NCBI RefSeq assembly: GCF_014841105.1 | Contig: NZ_JACYWE010000001.1 | Coordinates: 648,347 to 712,346 of the forward strand | Direction: 5' to 3' | Source of the DNA: Lolliginicoccus lacisalsi | Lineage (GTDB): Bacteria; Actinomycetota; Actinomycetes; Mycobacteriales; Mycobacteriaceae | DNA: 64,000 nucleotides | Part shown: positions 54,605 through 63,768 of the stretch, in pieces | Layout of the letters: the number at the start of each line of letters is the position of its first letter | Numbering within the stretch: position 1 is the first letter of the stretch | The notes under the pieces: model-generated | Databases searched by the model: none | Told to the model about the DNA's origin: nothing | Seen by the model: only the letters and a program-made list of their open reading frames with translations | Position numbers and translations under genes: made by a program

Positions 54605-56176
54605 CTACCGCTTCTTGCCCTGGTTGGGCAGCTTCAGCTGGGAGAGGTCGAGGCCCTCGAGCCCGGGGGGCAGCTCATCGAGGCCCTTGGGCATCGATGA
54701 GAGGTCGGGCATCCCGGGTGGCATTCCCATGCCCGGCGGGAGGCCGCCGCGCACCTTGGGTGGCGTGGGCCCGCGGCCTTTGCCCTTGCCCTTCTTGCCC
54801 TTGCGAGTCTTCGATCGGCGCTGGTTGCCCCCGGGCAGGCCCATGCGCCCGGCCATGGCGGACATCATCTTGCGGGCCTCGAAGAAGCGGTCCACGAGCT
54901 GGTTGACGTCGGAGACCGTGACACCCGAGCCGTTGGCGATGCGCAACCGGCGGGAAGCGTTGATGATCTTGGGATTGTCCCGCTCGGCGGGGGTCATGCC
55001 GCGGATGATCGCCTGGATCCGGTCGAGGTGCTTCTCATCGACCTGCTCGAGCGCGTCCTTCATGCCCCCGGCGCCGGGCAGCATTCCCATCAGGTTGGCG
55101 ATGGGGCCCATCTTGCGGATGGCCATGAGCTGGTCGAGGAAGTCCTCGAGCGTGAGCTCCCCCGAGCCGATCTTGTGCGCGGTCGCCTCGGCCTGCTCCG
55201 CGTCGAAGACCTGCTCAGCCTGCTCGATGAGGCTGAGCACATCGCCCATCCCGAGGATGCGGCTGGCCATGCGATCGGGGTGGAAGACATCAAAATCCTC
55301 GAGCTTCTCGCCGGAGGACGCGAACATGATCGGCTTGCCGGTGACTTCGCGGACGCTCAGCGCTGCACCACCGCGAGCATCGCCATCGAGCTTGGTGAGC
55401 ACCACGCCGGTGAACCCGACGCCCTCGGCGAACGCGTTCGCGGTCAGCACCGCGTCCTGGCCGACCATCGAATCGAGCACGAACAAGGTCTCGTCGGGCT
55501 GCACGGCATCGCGGATCCCCGCGGCCTGCCTCATCAGCTCCTCGTCGATGCCGAGCCGGCCCGCGGTGTCGACGATCACGATGTCATGCTGCTTGGCCCG
55601 GGCCTCGGCCACGCCATCACGGGCAACGTTGATCGGATCGGACACGGTGACCTCGCGGGGCGCGCTCCCGTCCCCGACCGAGGTGCCGGGGTGCGGCGCG
55701 AACACCGCGACGCCCGCGCGCTCGCCGACGATCTGCAGCTGCGTCACCGCGCCGGGGCGTTGCAGGTCGCACGCGACGAGCAAGGGGGCGTGGCCTTGCT
55801 TGCGCAGGTAGTGGGCCAGCTTGCCAGCGAGGGTCGTCTTGCCGGAGCCCTGGAGGCCCGCGAGCATGATGACGGTGGGCGGGTTCTTCGCGAGCGCCAG
55901 GCGACGGGTCTCGCCGCCGAGAATGCCGACGAGCTCCTCGTTGACGATCTTGACGACCTGCTGGGCGGGATTGAGCGCCCCGTGCACCTCGGCACCCTTG
56001 GCGCGCGTCTTGATCCGCTTGATGAACTCACGCACCACGGGCAGCGCGACGTCCGCCTCGAGCAGGGCGAGCCGGATCTCGCGGCAGGTAGCGTCGATGT
56101 CCGCGTCGGTGAGCCGCCCCTTGCCTCGCAACCCCTTGAACGCGCCATTCAACCTGTCTGACAGGGAATCGAACAC
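54605..56176 (-). CDS. ffh: Signal recognition particle protein Ffh
   Basis: SRP54 GTPase that binds signal sequences and 4.5S RNA. In the 523-residue protein the N domain is about 1-85 and the G domain about 86-290 (LQGSGKTTLAGKLA, DTAGRLGIDEELM, TKLDGDARGG). The M domain is about 310-430 and a Gly/Pro/Met-rich tail follows. I start at GTG 56176 (FDSLSDRLN), since AAGGAG lies eight bases upstream; GTG 56185 would overlap that site. Confidence 0.97.
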   Translation of the reverse strand: MFDSLSDRLNGAFKGLRGKGRLTDADIDATCREIRLALLEADVALPVVREFIKRIKTRAKGAEVHGALNPAQQVVKIVNEELVGILGGETRRLALAKNPPTVIMLAGLQGSGKTTLAGKLAHYLRKQGHAPLLVACDLQRPGAVTQLQIVGERAGVAVFAPHPGTSVGDGSAPREVTVSDPINVARDGVAEARAKQHDIVIVDTAGRLGIDEELMRQAAGIRDAVQPDETLFVLDSMVGQDAVLTANAFAEGVGFTGVVLTKLDGDARGGAALSVREVTGKPIMFASSGEKLEDFDVFHPDRMASRILGMGDVLSLIEQAEQVFDAEQAEATAHKIGSGELTLEDFLDQLMAIRKMGPIANLMGMLPGAGGMKDALEQVDEKHLDRIQAIIRGMTPAERDNPKIINASRRLRIANGSGVTVSDVNQLVDRFFEARKMMSAMAGRMGLPGGNQRRSKTRKGKKGKGKGRGPTPPKVRGGLPPGMGMPPGMPDLSSMPKGLDELPPGLEGLDLSQLKLPNQGKKR

Positions 56177-56309
56177 CGACCGCACTCCTTATTCGTCCAT
56201 CACTGCGCCGCGCTGCTTGCCTTGCCCGCCACTCGGGTACGCCGCACGCCCGGTGGCACTCCCTACAGGGTAACCGCCTGGCCCAAGGAGAATACCCGCG
56301 GCGCGGGGC

Positions 56310-58778
56310 CTACCGCGCAGACCGTGCCGCACGGGGCAGGACAGCACGCACGGCAGCGTCCGCGCGCGACCGTGACCTAGGCCCCTCGGGCAAGGCCACG
56401 CAGAACACATCATCCACGTACGCCCCCATCGTCGCCACCTTGGCCCAGCGGATATCGGCACCGCCCCTCTCGAGAGCGCCGGCCACGCGCGAGAGCAGCC
56501 CGAGGCTATCGGCGGACCGTACCTCGAGAATGCCCTCGCCCGCGTTCCCCGCCGGGAGCCAACGGATCACCGGAGGCGCATCGGCATGCTGCGCGGGCAC
56601 CGCCGCCACCTGGGAACCCAGCACGCCGGTGCCGGGCGGGGTGATGTCATCGGCCAGGGCATCGCACGAGATGTCCGCCGCGATCGCCGGGCCGCTCGTG
56701 GTGCGCTCGCGCTCATCGAGCATCGCCTGGATATCGAGGTCCCCGGCGAGCGCCCGGGCGAGCTCCTGCCTCAGGAACCCAGCGTCCGGTGGGCTGCCGA
56801 ACTTCGGCGACACCATGAACACATTGAGCGCGGCGCCATCCTGCCCGGCCACCGAGGCGGCGTGCACGCGCAGGGAGTGCAGGGTCAGCAGCCCAGCGGC
56901 CTTCGCGAGCAGGCCTGGCGCATCAGGACCGGTGATCGCGATCTCATACATGTGGTTGCGGTCGGTGGGGCGCAGGGACACCCGTAGCGCGACCTTGCCA
57001 TCCTCGCCTGGCTCGAGGCGATCGAGCAGCTCGGGCTGCACCGGGTCGGGGGCGGGCAGCTCATCGCCATCCATGGCATGCTCGCACCGCCGCACGAGCT
57101 CGCTGATCAGCGTTGCCTTCCATTCGCCCCACACACCGGGGCCCGTAGCAAGCGAATCCGCCTCCGCGAGGGCGTGGAGCAGCTCGAGCAGGACCCGGGA
57201 GCCACCCAGAGTCTCGGCCACGAAGCGAGCCACATCCGGATCGGTGACGTCGCGGCGGGTGGCGGTATGGGGCAGCAGCAGGTGGTGGCGCACCATGGCC
57301 CGCAGGATCGCGGTGTCGGCCCTCGGCAGGCCCATGCGGTTGCCGATGTGCTCAGCGATATCGGCACCAACGACGCTATGGTCCCCGCCCCGGCCCTTGC
57401 CGAGATCGTGCAGCAGCGCTCCGAGGAGCAGCAGATCCGGCCGCGAGACCCGGGTGGTGAGCGCATCCGCGTAGGCAACGGTCTCCACGAGGTGGCGGTC
57501 CACGGTCCAGGTATGGATGGCATCGCGCGGCGGCAGGTCACGCACGGCGCCCCATTCGGGGAGGATCCTGCCCCACAGCCCGGTGCGGTCGAGCGCCTCG
57601 ATGACGGGGACCATGGCCCTGCCGGAGCCGAGCAGCACGAGCAGGTCATGCACGGCCTCGCGCGGCCAGGGCTCCTTGAGCTCGGGCGCGGTCTCCGCCA
57701 ATCGGGCGAGGGTGCCCGCGGACAGCGGAAATCCGCTGGTTGCCGACGCGGCAGCGGCACGCAGCACCAGGGCCGGGTCGCGCTGGGGGCGGGCATCGCG
57801 CGCGAGCACGACCTCGCCGGCCTGCTCGACGACCCCTTCGTCGAGGGGATGGCGCGATGGCGCTCGCCGCAACCCGCCGAGCATGCCCTTCGGCAGGGCG
57901 TTGCGGGCGGTGCGGATTCCGGTCTCGGTGGCGAAACTGATCGTGCGGGCGCAGTCGCTGAGCGTGCGGGCGAGATCGAACCGGTCGCCGATGCCAAGCG
58001 ACGCGGCCACCTCGTCAGCGTCCTGGGCGCGCAGCTGATCCCGCGCCCGGCCGGCGACACGATGCTGCTCCGTACGGATATCGAGGAGCTTGCGGTGGGC
58101 CTCGTGAACACCACCGCGCGGGTCATCGCTGCGAATGCTCGGCGTGACGTTGGTCAGCTGCGCCACCGAGAGCGCATGCAGCAGCTGGATGTCGCGCAGG
58201 CCACCGCGGCCGTTCTTGAGGTCTGGCTCGGCCCGGTGGGCGATCTCGCCGTGGCGCTGCCACCGTTGCTCGGCCTGCTCGATCAGCTCGCCGAACCTGC
58301 TGCGGATGCTCGAGCGCCACTGGTCGCGCACACGGTCGGAGAGCTGCTTGCTCAGCTCGGGGTCGCCCACGATGTGCCGGCCCTCGAGCATGCCGAGCAG
58401 CGCGGTCATGTCCTTGCTGGCCACCTCGACGGCCTGGGGCACGGTGCGGACGCTGTGGTCGAGCTTGATGTGCGCGTCCCACAGCGGGTACCACAGGCTG
58501 TCGGCAACGGTGGATACCGTCTTCGGGTCGGCATCCTCATGCAGCAGGAGAAGGTCCAGGTCGGAATAGGGCAGCATCTCGCGCCGCCCGAGGCCGCCCA
58601 CGGCGACCACCGCGAAACCGCTATCCGGGGTGATGCCTAGCTCGGCGCCCTTGGTGTGCAGCCAGATCTCGTACAGATCGACGAACACATCGCGCACGGC
58701 GGGCGCGTCGAGCTTCGCCGTCGCTGCGATCAATTGCTTCCGGGCGCGGGCGAGGTCGGCGGATGGCGCGGTGGTCAC
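56310..58778 (-). CDS. glnD: Bifunctional PII uridylyl/adenylyltransferase GlnD
   Basis: Senses nitrogen status and modifies PII. The 822-residue protein has the nucleotidyltransferase motif GGLGRREMLPYSDLDLLLLH (about 68-87), the HD domain with LLGALLHDLGKGRGGDHS (about 455-472) and two C-terminal ACT domains (about 645-715 and 745-815). In actinobacteria GlnD adenylylates PII. GTG 58778 has AGGGAGA upstream. It follows glnB across a very stable hairpin. Confidence 0.95.
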   Translation of the reverse strand: MTTAPSADLARARKQLIAATAKLDAPAVRDVFVDLYEIWLHTKGAELGITPDSGFAVVAVGGLGRREMLPYSDLDLLLLHEDADPKTVSTVADSLWYPLWDAHIKLDHSVRTVPQAVEVASKDMTALLGMLEGRHIVGDPELSKQLSDRVRDQWRSSIRSRFGELIEQAEQRWQRHGEIAHRAEPDLKNGRGGLRDIQLLHALSVAQLTNVTPSIRSDDPRGGVHEAHRKLLDIRTEQHRVAGRARDQLRAQDADEVAASLGIGDRFDLARTLSDCARTISFATETGIRTARNALPKGMLGGLRRAPSRHPLDEGVVEQAGEVVLARDARPQRDPALVLRAAAASATSGFPLSAGTLARLAETAPELKEPWPREAVHDLLVLLGSGRAMVPVIEALDRTGLWGRILPEWGAVRDLPPRDAIHTWTVDRHLVETVAYADALTTRVSRPDLLLLGALLHDLGKGRGGDHSVVGADIAEHIGNRMGLPRADTAILRAMVRHHLLLPHTATRRDVTDPDVARFVAETLGGSRVLLELLHALAEADSLATGPGVWGEWKATLISELVRRCEHAMDGDELPAPDPVQPELLDRLEPGEDGKVALRVSLRPTDRNHMYEIAITGPDAPGLLAKAAGLLTLHSLRVHAASVAGQDGAALNVFMVSPKFGSPPDAGFLRQELARALAGDLDIQAMLDERERTTSGPAIAADISCDALADDITPPGTGVLGSQVAAVPAQHADAPPVIRWLPAGNAGEGILEVRSADSLGLLSRVAGALERGGADIRWAKVATMGAYVDDVFCVALPEGPRSRSRADAAVRAVLPRAARSAR

Positions 58779-58802
58779 GGGTGGATCTCCCTTGGAATGG
58801 AC

Positions 58803-58843
58803 GTGGCCCCGCAGCCCGCGCTGCATCGCGGGTGCGGGGCCAC
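58803..58843 (-). terminator. Very stable hairpin between glnB and glnD
   Basis: The outer stem GTGGCCCCGCA (58803-58813) pairs with TGCGGGGCCAC (58833-58843). After a single bulged G the inner stem CCCGCG (58815-58820) pairs with CGCGGG (58827-58832) around a 6-nt loop, giving 17 perfect base pairs. It lies 19 bp after the glnB stop and 24 bp before the glnD start. Partial terminator or 3' stabiliser. Confidence 0.65.
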
Positions 58844-58861
58844 TGGACGTTCGGGGTCGGG

Positions 58862-59308
<447 letters not shown>

Positions 59309-59377
59309 CTACCTCAATTGTGCCTGGATCATGATCATTCCTGGGGGCCGATCATGGTCCATCGGCGATACGGATCC

Positions 59378-60628
59378 TCAGACGAGGTCGTACGCGGACT
59401 CCGCGTGCTCTACCTCATCGATGCCGCGGTGCTCGTCCTCATCGCTGATGCGCCAGCCGAGCGGCTTGAGCAGCAGCGCGATCACCAGGGTGACGACTCC
59501 GGCGAAGACGACGGCGACCAGAGCGATGAGCGTCTGGACGACCAGCTGGCCGATCCCGCCGCCGTAGAACAGACCCGTCTCGGTGGCGAGGAAGCCGATC
59601 GCGACGGTGCCCCACAGGCCGGCGACAAGGTGCACGCCCACGACATCGAGCGAGTCGTTGTAGCCGAACTTGAACTTCAGGCCGACCGCGAGGGCCGACA
59701 GGACGCCAGCGACAGCACCGAGCGCGATGGAACCGACCGGGCTGACCGAGCCAGCCGCAGGGGTGATCGCGACGAGGCCAGCAACGATGCCGGACGCGGC
59801 ACCAAGGCTGGTGGCCTTGCCGTCACGGATGCGCTCCACGAGCAACCAGCCGAGGATCGCCGCACAGGTGGCGGTGGTGGTGTTGACCCACGCGAGGCCG
59901 GCCATGCCGTCGGCCGCGTAGGCGGAACCGGCGTTGAAGCCGAACCAGCCGAACCACAGCAGCGCCGCGCCGAGCATCACGAAGGGCAGGTTGTGCGGGC
60001 GGAACGCGGTCTTGCCGAAGCCCTTGCGCTTGCCGATGATCAGTGCGAGCACGAGCGCCGCCACACCAGCGTTGATATGGACCACGGTGCCACCAGCGAA
60101 GTCGATCGGGCCAACGCCGTCGAACATGTCCGCGAACGGGCCGTCATCGGAGAGCAGGCCACCGCCCCACACCATGTGAGCGAGCGGGAAGAACGAAGCC
60201 GTCACCCACAGCGCCACGAAAGCCAGCCAGGTGCTGAACTTGACGCGCTCAGCGAGCGCACCACTGATCAGGGCCACCGTGATGATCGCGAAGGTGGCCT
60301 GGAAGCCGACATCAACGATCACGGGCAGGCCATCGGAGAGAACGAAGCTGCCGTCCTCGTTGTAGATCGTCCCGCTGAGCCCGAACTGCTCGAACGGGTT
60401 TCCGAAGATCCCGCCGACGCTCTCGGACGCATAGGACATCGACCAGCCCCACAGCACGTAGATGACACCGACGACACCAAGCGTGCCGAACGACATCATC
60501 ATCATGTTGAGAACTGACTGCTCCCGGGACATGCCGCCATAGAAGAAAGCGAGGCCCGGGGTCATCAGCAGGACCAATGATGCCGACACCAACATCCATG
60601 CGGTGGTGCCGTAATTGATCTCGTCCAC
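59378..60628 (-). CDS. amtB: Ammonium transporter
   Basis: A 416-residue Amt channel with 11 predicted membrane helices. Twin-His pore residues are in GTVVHINAG (about 158-166) and VVGVHLVAGLWG (about 311-322). The short C-terminal tail LLLKPLGWRISDEDEHRG carries the PII-responsive region. AGGAGGAGG lies about six bases before the GTG. Its promoter region has a GlnR-type box and a 7-bp leader hairpin. Confidence 0.97.
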   Translation of the reverse strand: MDEINYGTTAWMLVSASLVLLMTPGLAFFYGGMSREQSVLNMMMMSFGTLGVVGVIYVLWGWSMSYASESVGGIFGNPFEQFGLSGTIYNEDGSFVLSDGLPVIVDVGFQATFAIITVALISGALAERVKFSTWLAFVALWVTASFFPLAHMVWGGGLLSDDGPFADMFDGVGPIDFAGGTVVHINAGVAALVLALIIGKRKGFGKTAFRPHNLPFVMLGAALLWFGWFGFNAGSAYAADGMAGLAWVNTTTATCAAILGWLLVERIRDGKATSLGAASGIVAGLVAITPAAGSVSPVGSIALGAVAGVLSALAVGLKFKFGYNDSLDVVGVHLVAGLWGTVAIGFLATETGLFYGGGIGQLVVQTLIALVAVVFAGVVTLVIALLLKPLGWRISDEDEHRGIDEVEHAESAYDLV

Positions 60629-60643
60629 CTAAATCCTCCTCCT

Positions 60644-60663
60644 GGCGTACCGGTCTGTACGCC
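60644..60663 (-). promoter_or_regulatory. Hairpin in the amtB leader next to the ribosome binding site
   Basis: GGCGTAC (60644-60650) and GTACGCC (60657-60663) form a perfect 7-bp stem with a 6-nt loop, ending directly before the AGGAGG of amtB. Confidence 0.5.
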
Positions 60664-60689
60664 GCTTGAGGAGATACTGCTGATCCGTT

Positions 60690-60727
60690 GTTTCCACTGG
60701 GACGCTGCTATGTTTCCCTCGCGTGAA
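60690..60727 (-). promoter_or_regulatory. GlnR-type box upstream of amtB
   Basis: Read on the minus strand: TTCAC-n6-GAAAC-n6-GCGTC-n6-GAAAC. The two GAAAC elements (60716-60712 and 60694-60690) are exactly 22 bp apart. This fits the gTnAC-n6-GaAAc two-part GlnR box known from Streptomyces and mycobacteria, with one mismatch in the first and two in the second a-site. It points to GlnR rather than AmtR control. Confidence 0.65.
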
Positions 60728-60780
60728 CGAACGCCGGATTTGTGTTACCCCCGCGTTGCACCTGGGGATATTCGCCCGAA

Positions 60781-62073
60781 TTAGTCCGTTAGCGGCAGGG
60801 CCGAGACAGTCGAGCCGGTGTGTGCTGGATCACTTTGCGGGGCAACGTCATCAGCCCGACCGCTGCCTGGCTTCGCGCCGGGGGCACCCGCATCCAGCTC
60901 TGGGGCAGGCGCCGGTGGTTGCTCGATGACCGGGCTTCCCACGCCCAGCCACCCCGCCACCGCGCGGCTGCTCCCGTCCGCGCCCATCCCGGGGCTGCAC
61001 ACCGCCTCCGGGAGCGCCGGGCAGGCACCGGGTGGCGCGACGCCCGCGGCCACGCCCTGGCCCGCCCAATGGACCCCGCTGCCCCGGTTGAGCAGCATCG
61101 CTGACGAGCCACCGCTATCGAGCTGCACCCCCATCGTCGCGCCCAGGCCGCGCAGCAGGTCGCGCAGCTCCGACTGCGTCAAGCCGCTGTCGCGATCCAG
61201 CGACGATCCCGCCTGCACGAAGAACAAGCGATCCAGCGCTGGGCTATAGGCGACCGCGCTGCGTGCCGCCCGCACCCCGTCCGGCGCATCCACGGCCCCG
61301 CTCGGATGCAGCAGCGACAATCCCGAGAACGCTGTCACGACCCGGCCCGCCCCATGAAGGTCCGCCAGCCGGGCCTCGGCCTCGGCATTGTCGAACGGCG
61401 ACGGCGCGACGATCATCTCGATCGAGCTCGCTGCAGTGCCATCCCCACTGATGATGAACGTCGCGAGCCGACCCCAGCCCTGCTCCAGCTCGCCGGTCAG
61501 CCCTTTCGGCCCCGAATAGAACTCCGCGCCGGCATCGGGGGATTGATCCTGGAGCCGTGCCGAATTATCGAAATACACGCCAAACGGCACGCTGCAACCG
61601 GATTCCCGCCACGTAGCGCCACTCACCTGCGGTCGAACATCGAAGAAGTTCGTATTGATAAGAATCGCCGGTCGCTGCAGCACTTCCCATGCCTCGCCCG
61701 CGTGCAGCAGCTCCATCGACTGCGCGGTGCCATCCGAGGTGACCGCGCCGGGCGTGCTCTCGCACCGTCCCGACTCCCCCGGAGCCTCGGTGAGCAAACG
61801 TCCGGTGATGGTGCGGCTCGCGTTCGGCACCGCCACGATGCGCGCATCACGCGGCAATGAGTACCGGCTGCGATCCTCCCGCTGCAGTGGCATCGGCGCG
61901 CCTGGGCCCGTCTGGTACGCCAGCACATTGCCCGCGGCCGCATCCACCGCTTCGTTCCACGACACTCTCGCGTCCTGCGGACCAGCACCATCCTGGGCCC
62001 CGGCCGACGGGGCGAGCACTATGGACACGCTCGCCACCACCGCAGTGAGAGAAAAGCAGAACCGGGCACGCAT
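60781..62073 (-). CDS. Secreted phosphodiester glycosidase (NAGPA domain) family protein
   Basis: A 430-residue exported protein: signal peptide about 1-26 (ending APSAGAQ). The NAGPA-like domain (about 75-345) has ILINTNFFDVRP, AYSPALDRLFFVQAGSS and the family motif GVQLDSGGSSAMLLNRG. The last 60 residues are Pro/Ala/Gly-rich. Relatives remove GlcNAc from phosphodiesters or act on exopolysaccharides and teichoic acid linkages; the substrate here is unknown. GGAGG upstream of the ATG. Confidence 0.8.
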   Translation of the reverse strand: MRARFCFSLTAVVASVSIVLAPSAGAQDGAGPQDARVSWNEAVDAAAGNVLAYQTGPGAPMPLQREDRSRYSLPRDARIVAVPNASRTITGRLLTEAPGESGRCESTPGAVTSDGTAQSMELLHAGEAWEVLQRPAILINTNFFDVRPQVSGATWRESGCSVPFGVYFDNSARLQDQSPDAGAEFYSGPKGLTGELEQGWGRLATFIISGDGTAASSIEMIVAPSPFDNAEAEARLADLHGAGRVVTAFSGLSLLHPSGAVDAPDGVRAARSAVAYSPALDRLFFVQAGSSLDRDSGLTQSELRDLLRGLGATMGVQLDSGGSSAMLLNRGSGVHWAGQGVAAGVAPPGACPALPEAVCSPGMGADGSSRAVAGWLGVGSPVIEQPPAPAPELDAGAPGAKPGSGRADDVAPQSDPAHTGSTVSALPLTD

Positions 62074-62203
62074 GGTCCACCTCCAGCAGGGCCGCGCTCA
62101 GGAAACAACCTCTTTCCCGCACCCTGCCCCCTCGTGGCCCGGGCCGTCGACAACGACCCAGCATGCGCGCCCGGTTCGACGCGGAAGCGTTATGGCAGCG
62201 ACA

Positions 62204-63625
62204 TCACAACAGGGCGTTGACGAATGCCTCCGGCTCGAACGGAGCGAGATCGTCCGCGCCCTCGCCGAGTCCCACGAGCTTCACCGGGACCCCGAGCTGA
62301 TGCTGGACCTGGAATACGATGCCACCCTTCGCTGTGCCGTCGAGCTTCGTCAGCACTACACCGCTGATGTCCACGACCTCCGCGAAAACCTTCGCCTGGT
62401 TGAGGCCGTTCTGCCCCACCGTCGCGTCAAGCACCAGCAACACCTCATCGACCTTGGCGCGCTTCTCCACGACCCGCTTGACCTTGCCCAGCTCATCCAT
62501 CAAGCCGGTCTTGGTGTGCAAGCGGCCCGCCGTATCGACCAGCACCACATCGACCCCGGCCTCGATGCCCCGCGATACGGCGTCGAACGCGACTGATGCC
62601 GGATCGGCACCCTCCTTGCCGCGCACTGTCTCCGCGCCCACGCGCTCGCCCCACGTCTGCAACTGATCGGCCGCGGCGGCCCGGAACGTATCCGCTGCCC
62701 CCAGCAGCACGCGGCGGCCATCCGCCACCAGCACGCGCGCGAGCTTGCCCGTGGTCGTGGTCTTGCCGGTCCCGTTGACCCCCACGACCAGCATCACCGA
62801 CGGCGCATCCGCATGCGGCAGCGCCCGGATCGACCGATCCAGCTCCGGCCGCAACGCCTCCACCAGCACCTCGCGGAGCACCTCGCGGGCCTGCGCCTCC
62901 GTACGCACCGCGCGCGCCACCATCTGCTCGCGCAGCCGCTCCACGATCATCGTGGTGGTCGCCGAGCCCAGGTCCGCGATCAGCAGGGTGTCCTCGACCT
63001 CCTCCCACGAATCCTCATCGAGATCGCCACCACCGAGCAGGCCCAGCAAGCTCTTGCCCACGGCGTTCTGCGACCTCGACAAGCGTCCTCGCAGGCGGTT
63101 CAGGCGCCCCTCGGTCGGCTCGATCTCCTCCAGGACCGGCGCTTCCTCCACCGGCTCCGCGAGCTCCTCGGCAAGCTCCGGCTCTGGCTCGGGCTCGGCG
63201 GGTGCTGGGGTCTCGGTATCGCTCTCCTTAGGGAGCTCCACATCCACGATCGGCTTGCGTGGCGCATCACGCGGCACCGACGCATCATCACCAACCCGCG
63301 GCTGGCCCTCGTCGTCGGTGCGCTCCCGCGGCTGAACCGGAGGCTCGACTACCCGCGGCCCGTCCTCACGAGCAGGTGGCTCCTGCGGCAGGGGGGACTT
63401 GGGCAGGGGCTCCTTGCTCGGGGGCTCCTTTAAGGCGGTCGAGGCGCCCTCGCTGAAGCTGAACCCACCCCGCGCCTGGTAGCCACCAGACTGGTCCTTC
63501 TTCTCCAGCTCCGGCGGCGGGGTCAACCGGATCTGGCGACGCTTGTATAGCACGGTTCCCGCGACCAGCAGCACGATAATGATCGCTGCGATCGCGGCTA
63601 TGGCAATCCAAAGTTCGGTGGTCAC
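62204..63625 (-). CDS. ftsY: Signal recognition particle receptor FtsY
   Basis: The SRP receptor GTPase. The 473-residue protein has an N-terminal membrane helix (about 5-25), an acidic Pro/Glu linker (about 40-165), the N domain (about 175-250) and the G domain (VVGVNGTGKTTTTGKLA, DTAGRLHTKTGLMDEL, TKLDGTAKGG). The GTG at 63625 lies six bases after AATACT, a likely leaderless start. In mycobacteria smc lies upstream; here the next gene is a cupin gene. Confidence 0.97.
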   Translation of the reverse strand: MTTELWIAIAAIAAIIIVLLVAGTVLYKRRQIRLTPPPELEKKDQSGGYQARGGFSFSEGASTALKEPPSKEPLPKSPLPQEPPAREDGPRVVEPPVQPRERTDDEGQPRVGDDASVPRDAPRKPIVDVELPKESDTETPAPAEPEPEPELAEELAEPVEEAPVLEEIEPTEGRLNRLRGRLSRSQNAVGKSLLGLLGGGDLDEDSWEEVEDTLLIADLGSATTTMIVERLREQMVARAVRTEAQAREVLREVLVEALRPELDRSIRALPHADAPSVMLVVGVNGTGKTTTTGKLARVLVADGRRVLLGAADTFRAAAADQLQTWGERVGAETVRGKEGADPASVAFDAVSRGIEAGVDVVLVDTAGRLHTKTGLMDELGKVKRVVEKRAKVDEVLLVLDATVGQNGLNQAKVFAEVVDISGVVLTKLDGTAKGGIVFQVQHQLGVPVKLVGLGEGADDLAPFEPEAFVNALL

Positions 63626-63631
63626 CCCGGC

Positions 63632-63637
63632 AGTATT
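63632..63637 (-). promoter_or_regulatory. -10 element for leaderless ftsY transcript
   Basis: AATACT (63637-63632, minus), the six bases GCCGGG, then GTG 63625. The first base differs from TANNNT. Confidence 0.45.
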
Positions 63638-63711
63638 CCAAACACACCCGCATCCCGCCGAAACCCCACCATCCAGCGCGGTTCCGGCGGCGGGCTTGGG
63701 CGCTCGAGCGG

Positions 63712-63758
63712 GATCGTGAAGATCTGGCCACGCGGGACGTGGCTGGAGCTTCACGATC
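63712..63758 (-). terminator. Two-part hairpin between the cupin gene and ftsY
   Basis: The outer stem GATCGTGAAG (63712-63721) pairs with CTTCACGATC (63749-63758). After a symmetrical 5x5 internal loop the inner stem GCCACG (63727-63732) pairs with CGTGGC (63738-63743) around a 5-nt loop. It starts ten bases after the cupin stop and probably ends that transcript. Confidence 0.65.
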
Positions 63759-63768
63759 GGGTGACGAG

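Noticed and set aside
59327-59336. Second GlnR box between amtB and glnB
   Set aside because: GAAAC-like words occur but not in 22-bp register; GATCATGATC is only a short palindrome.
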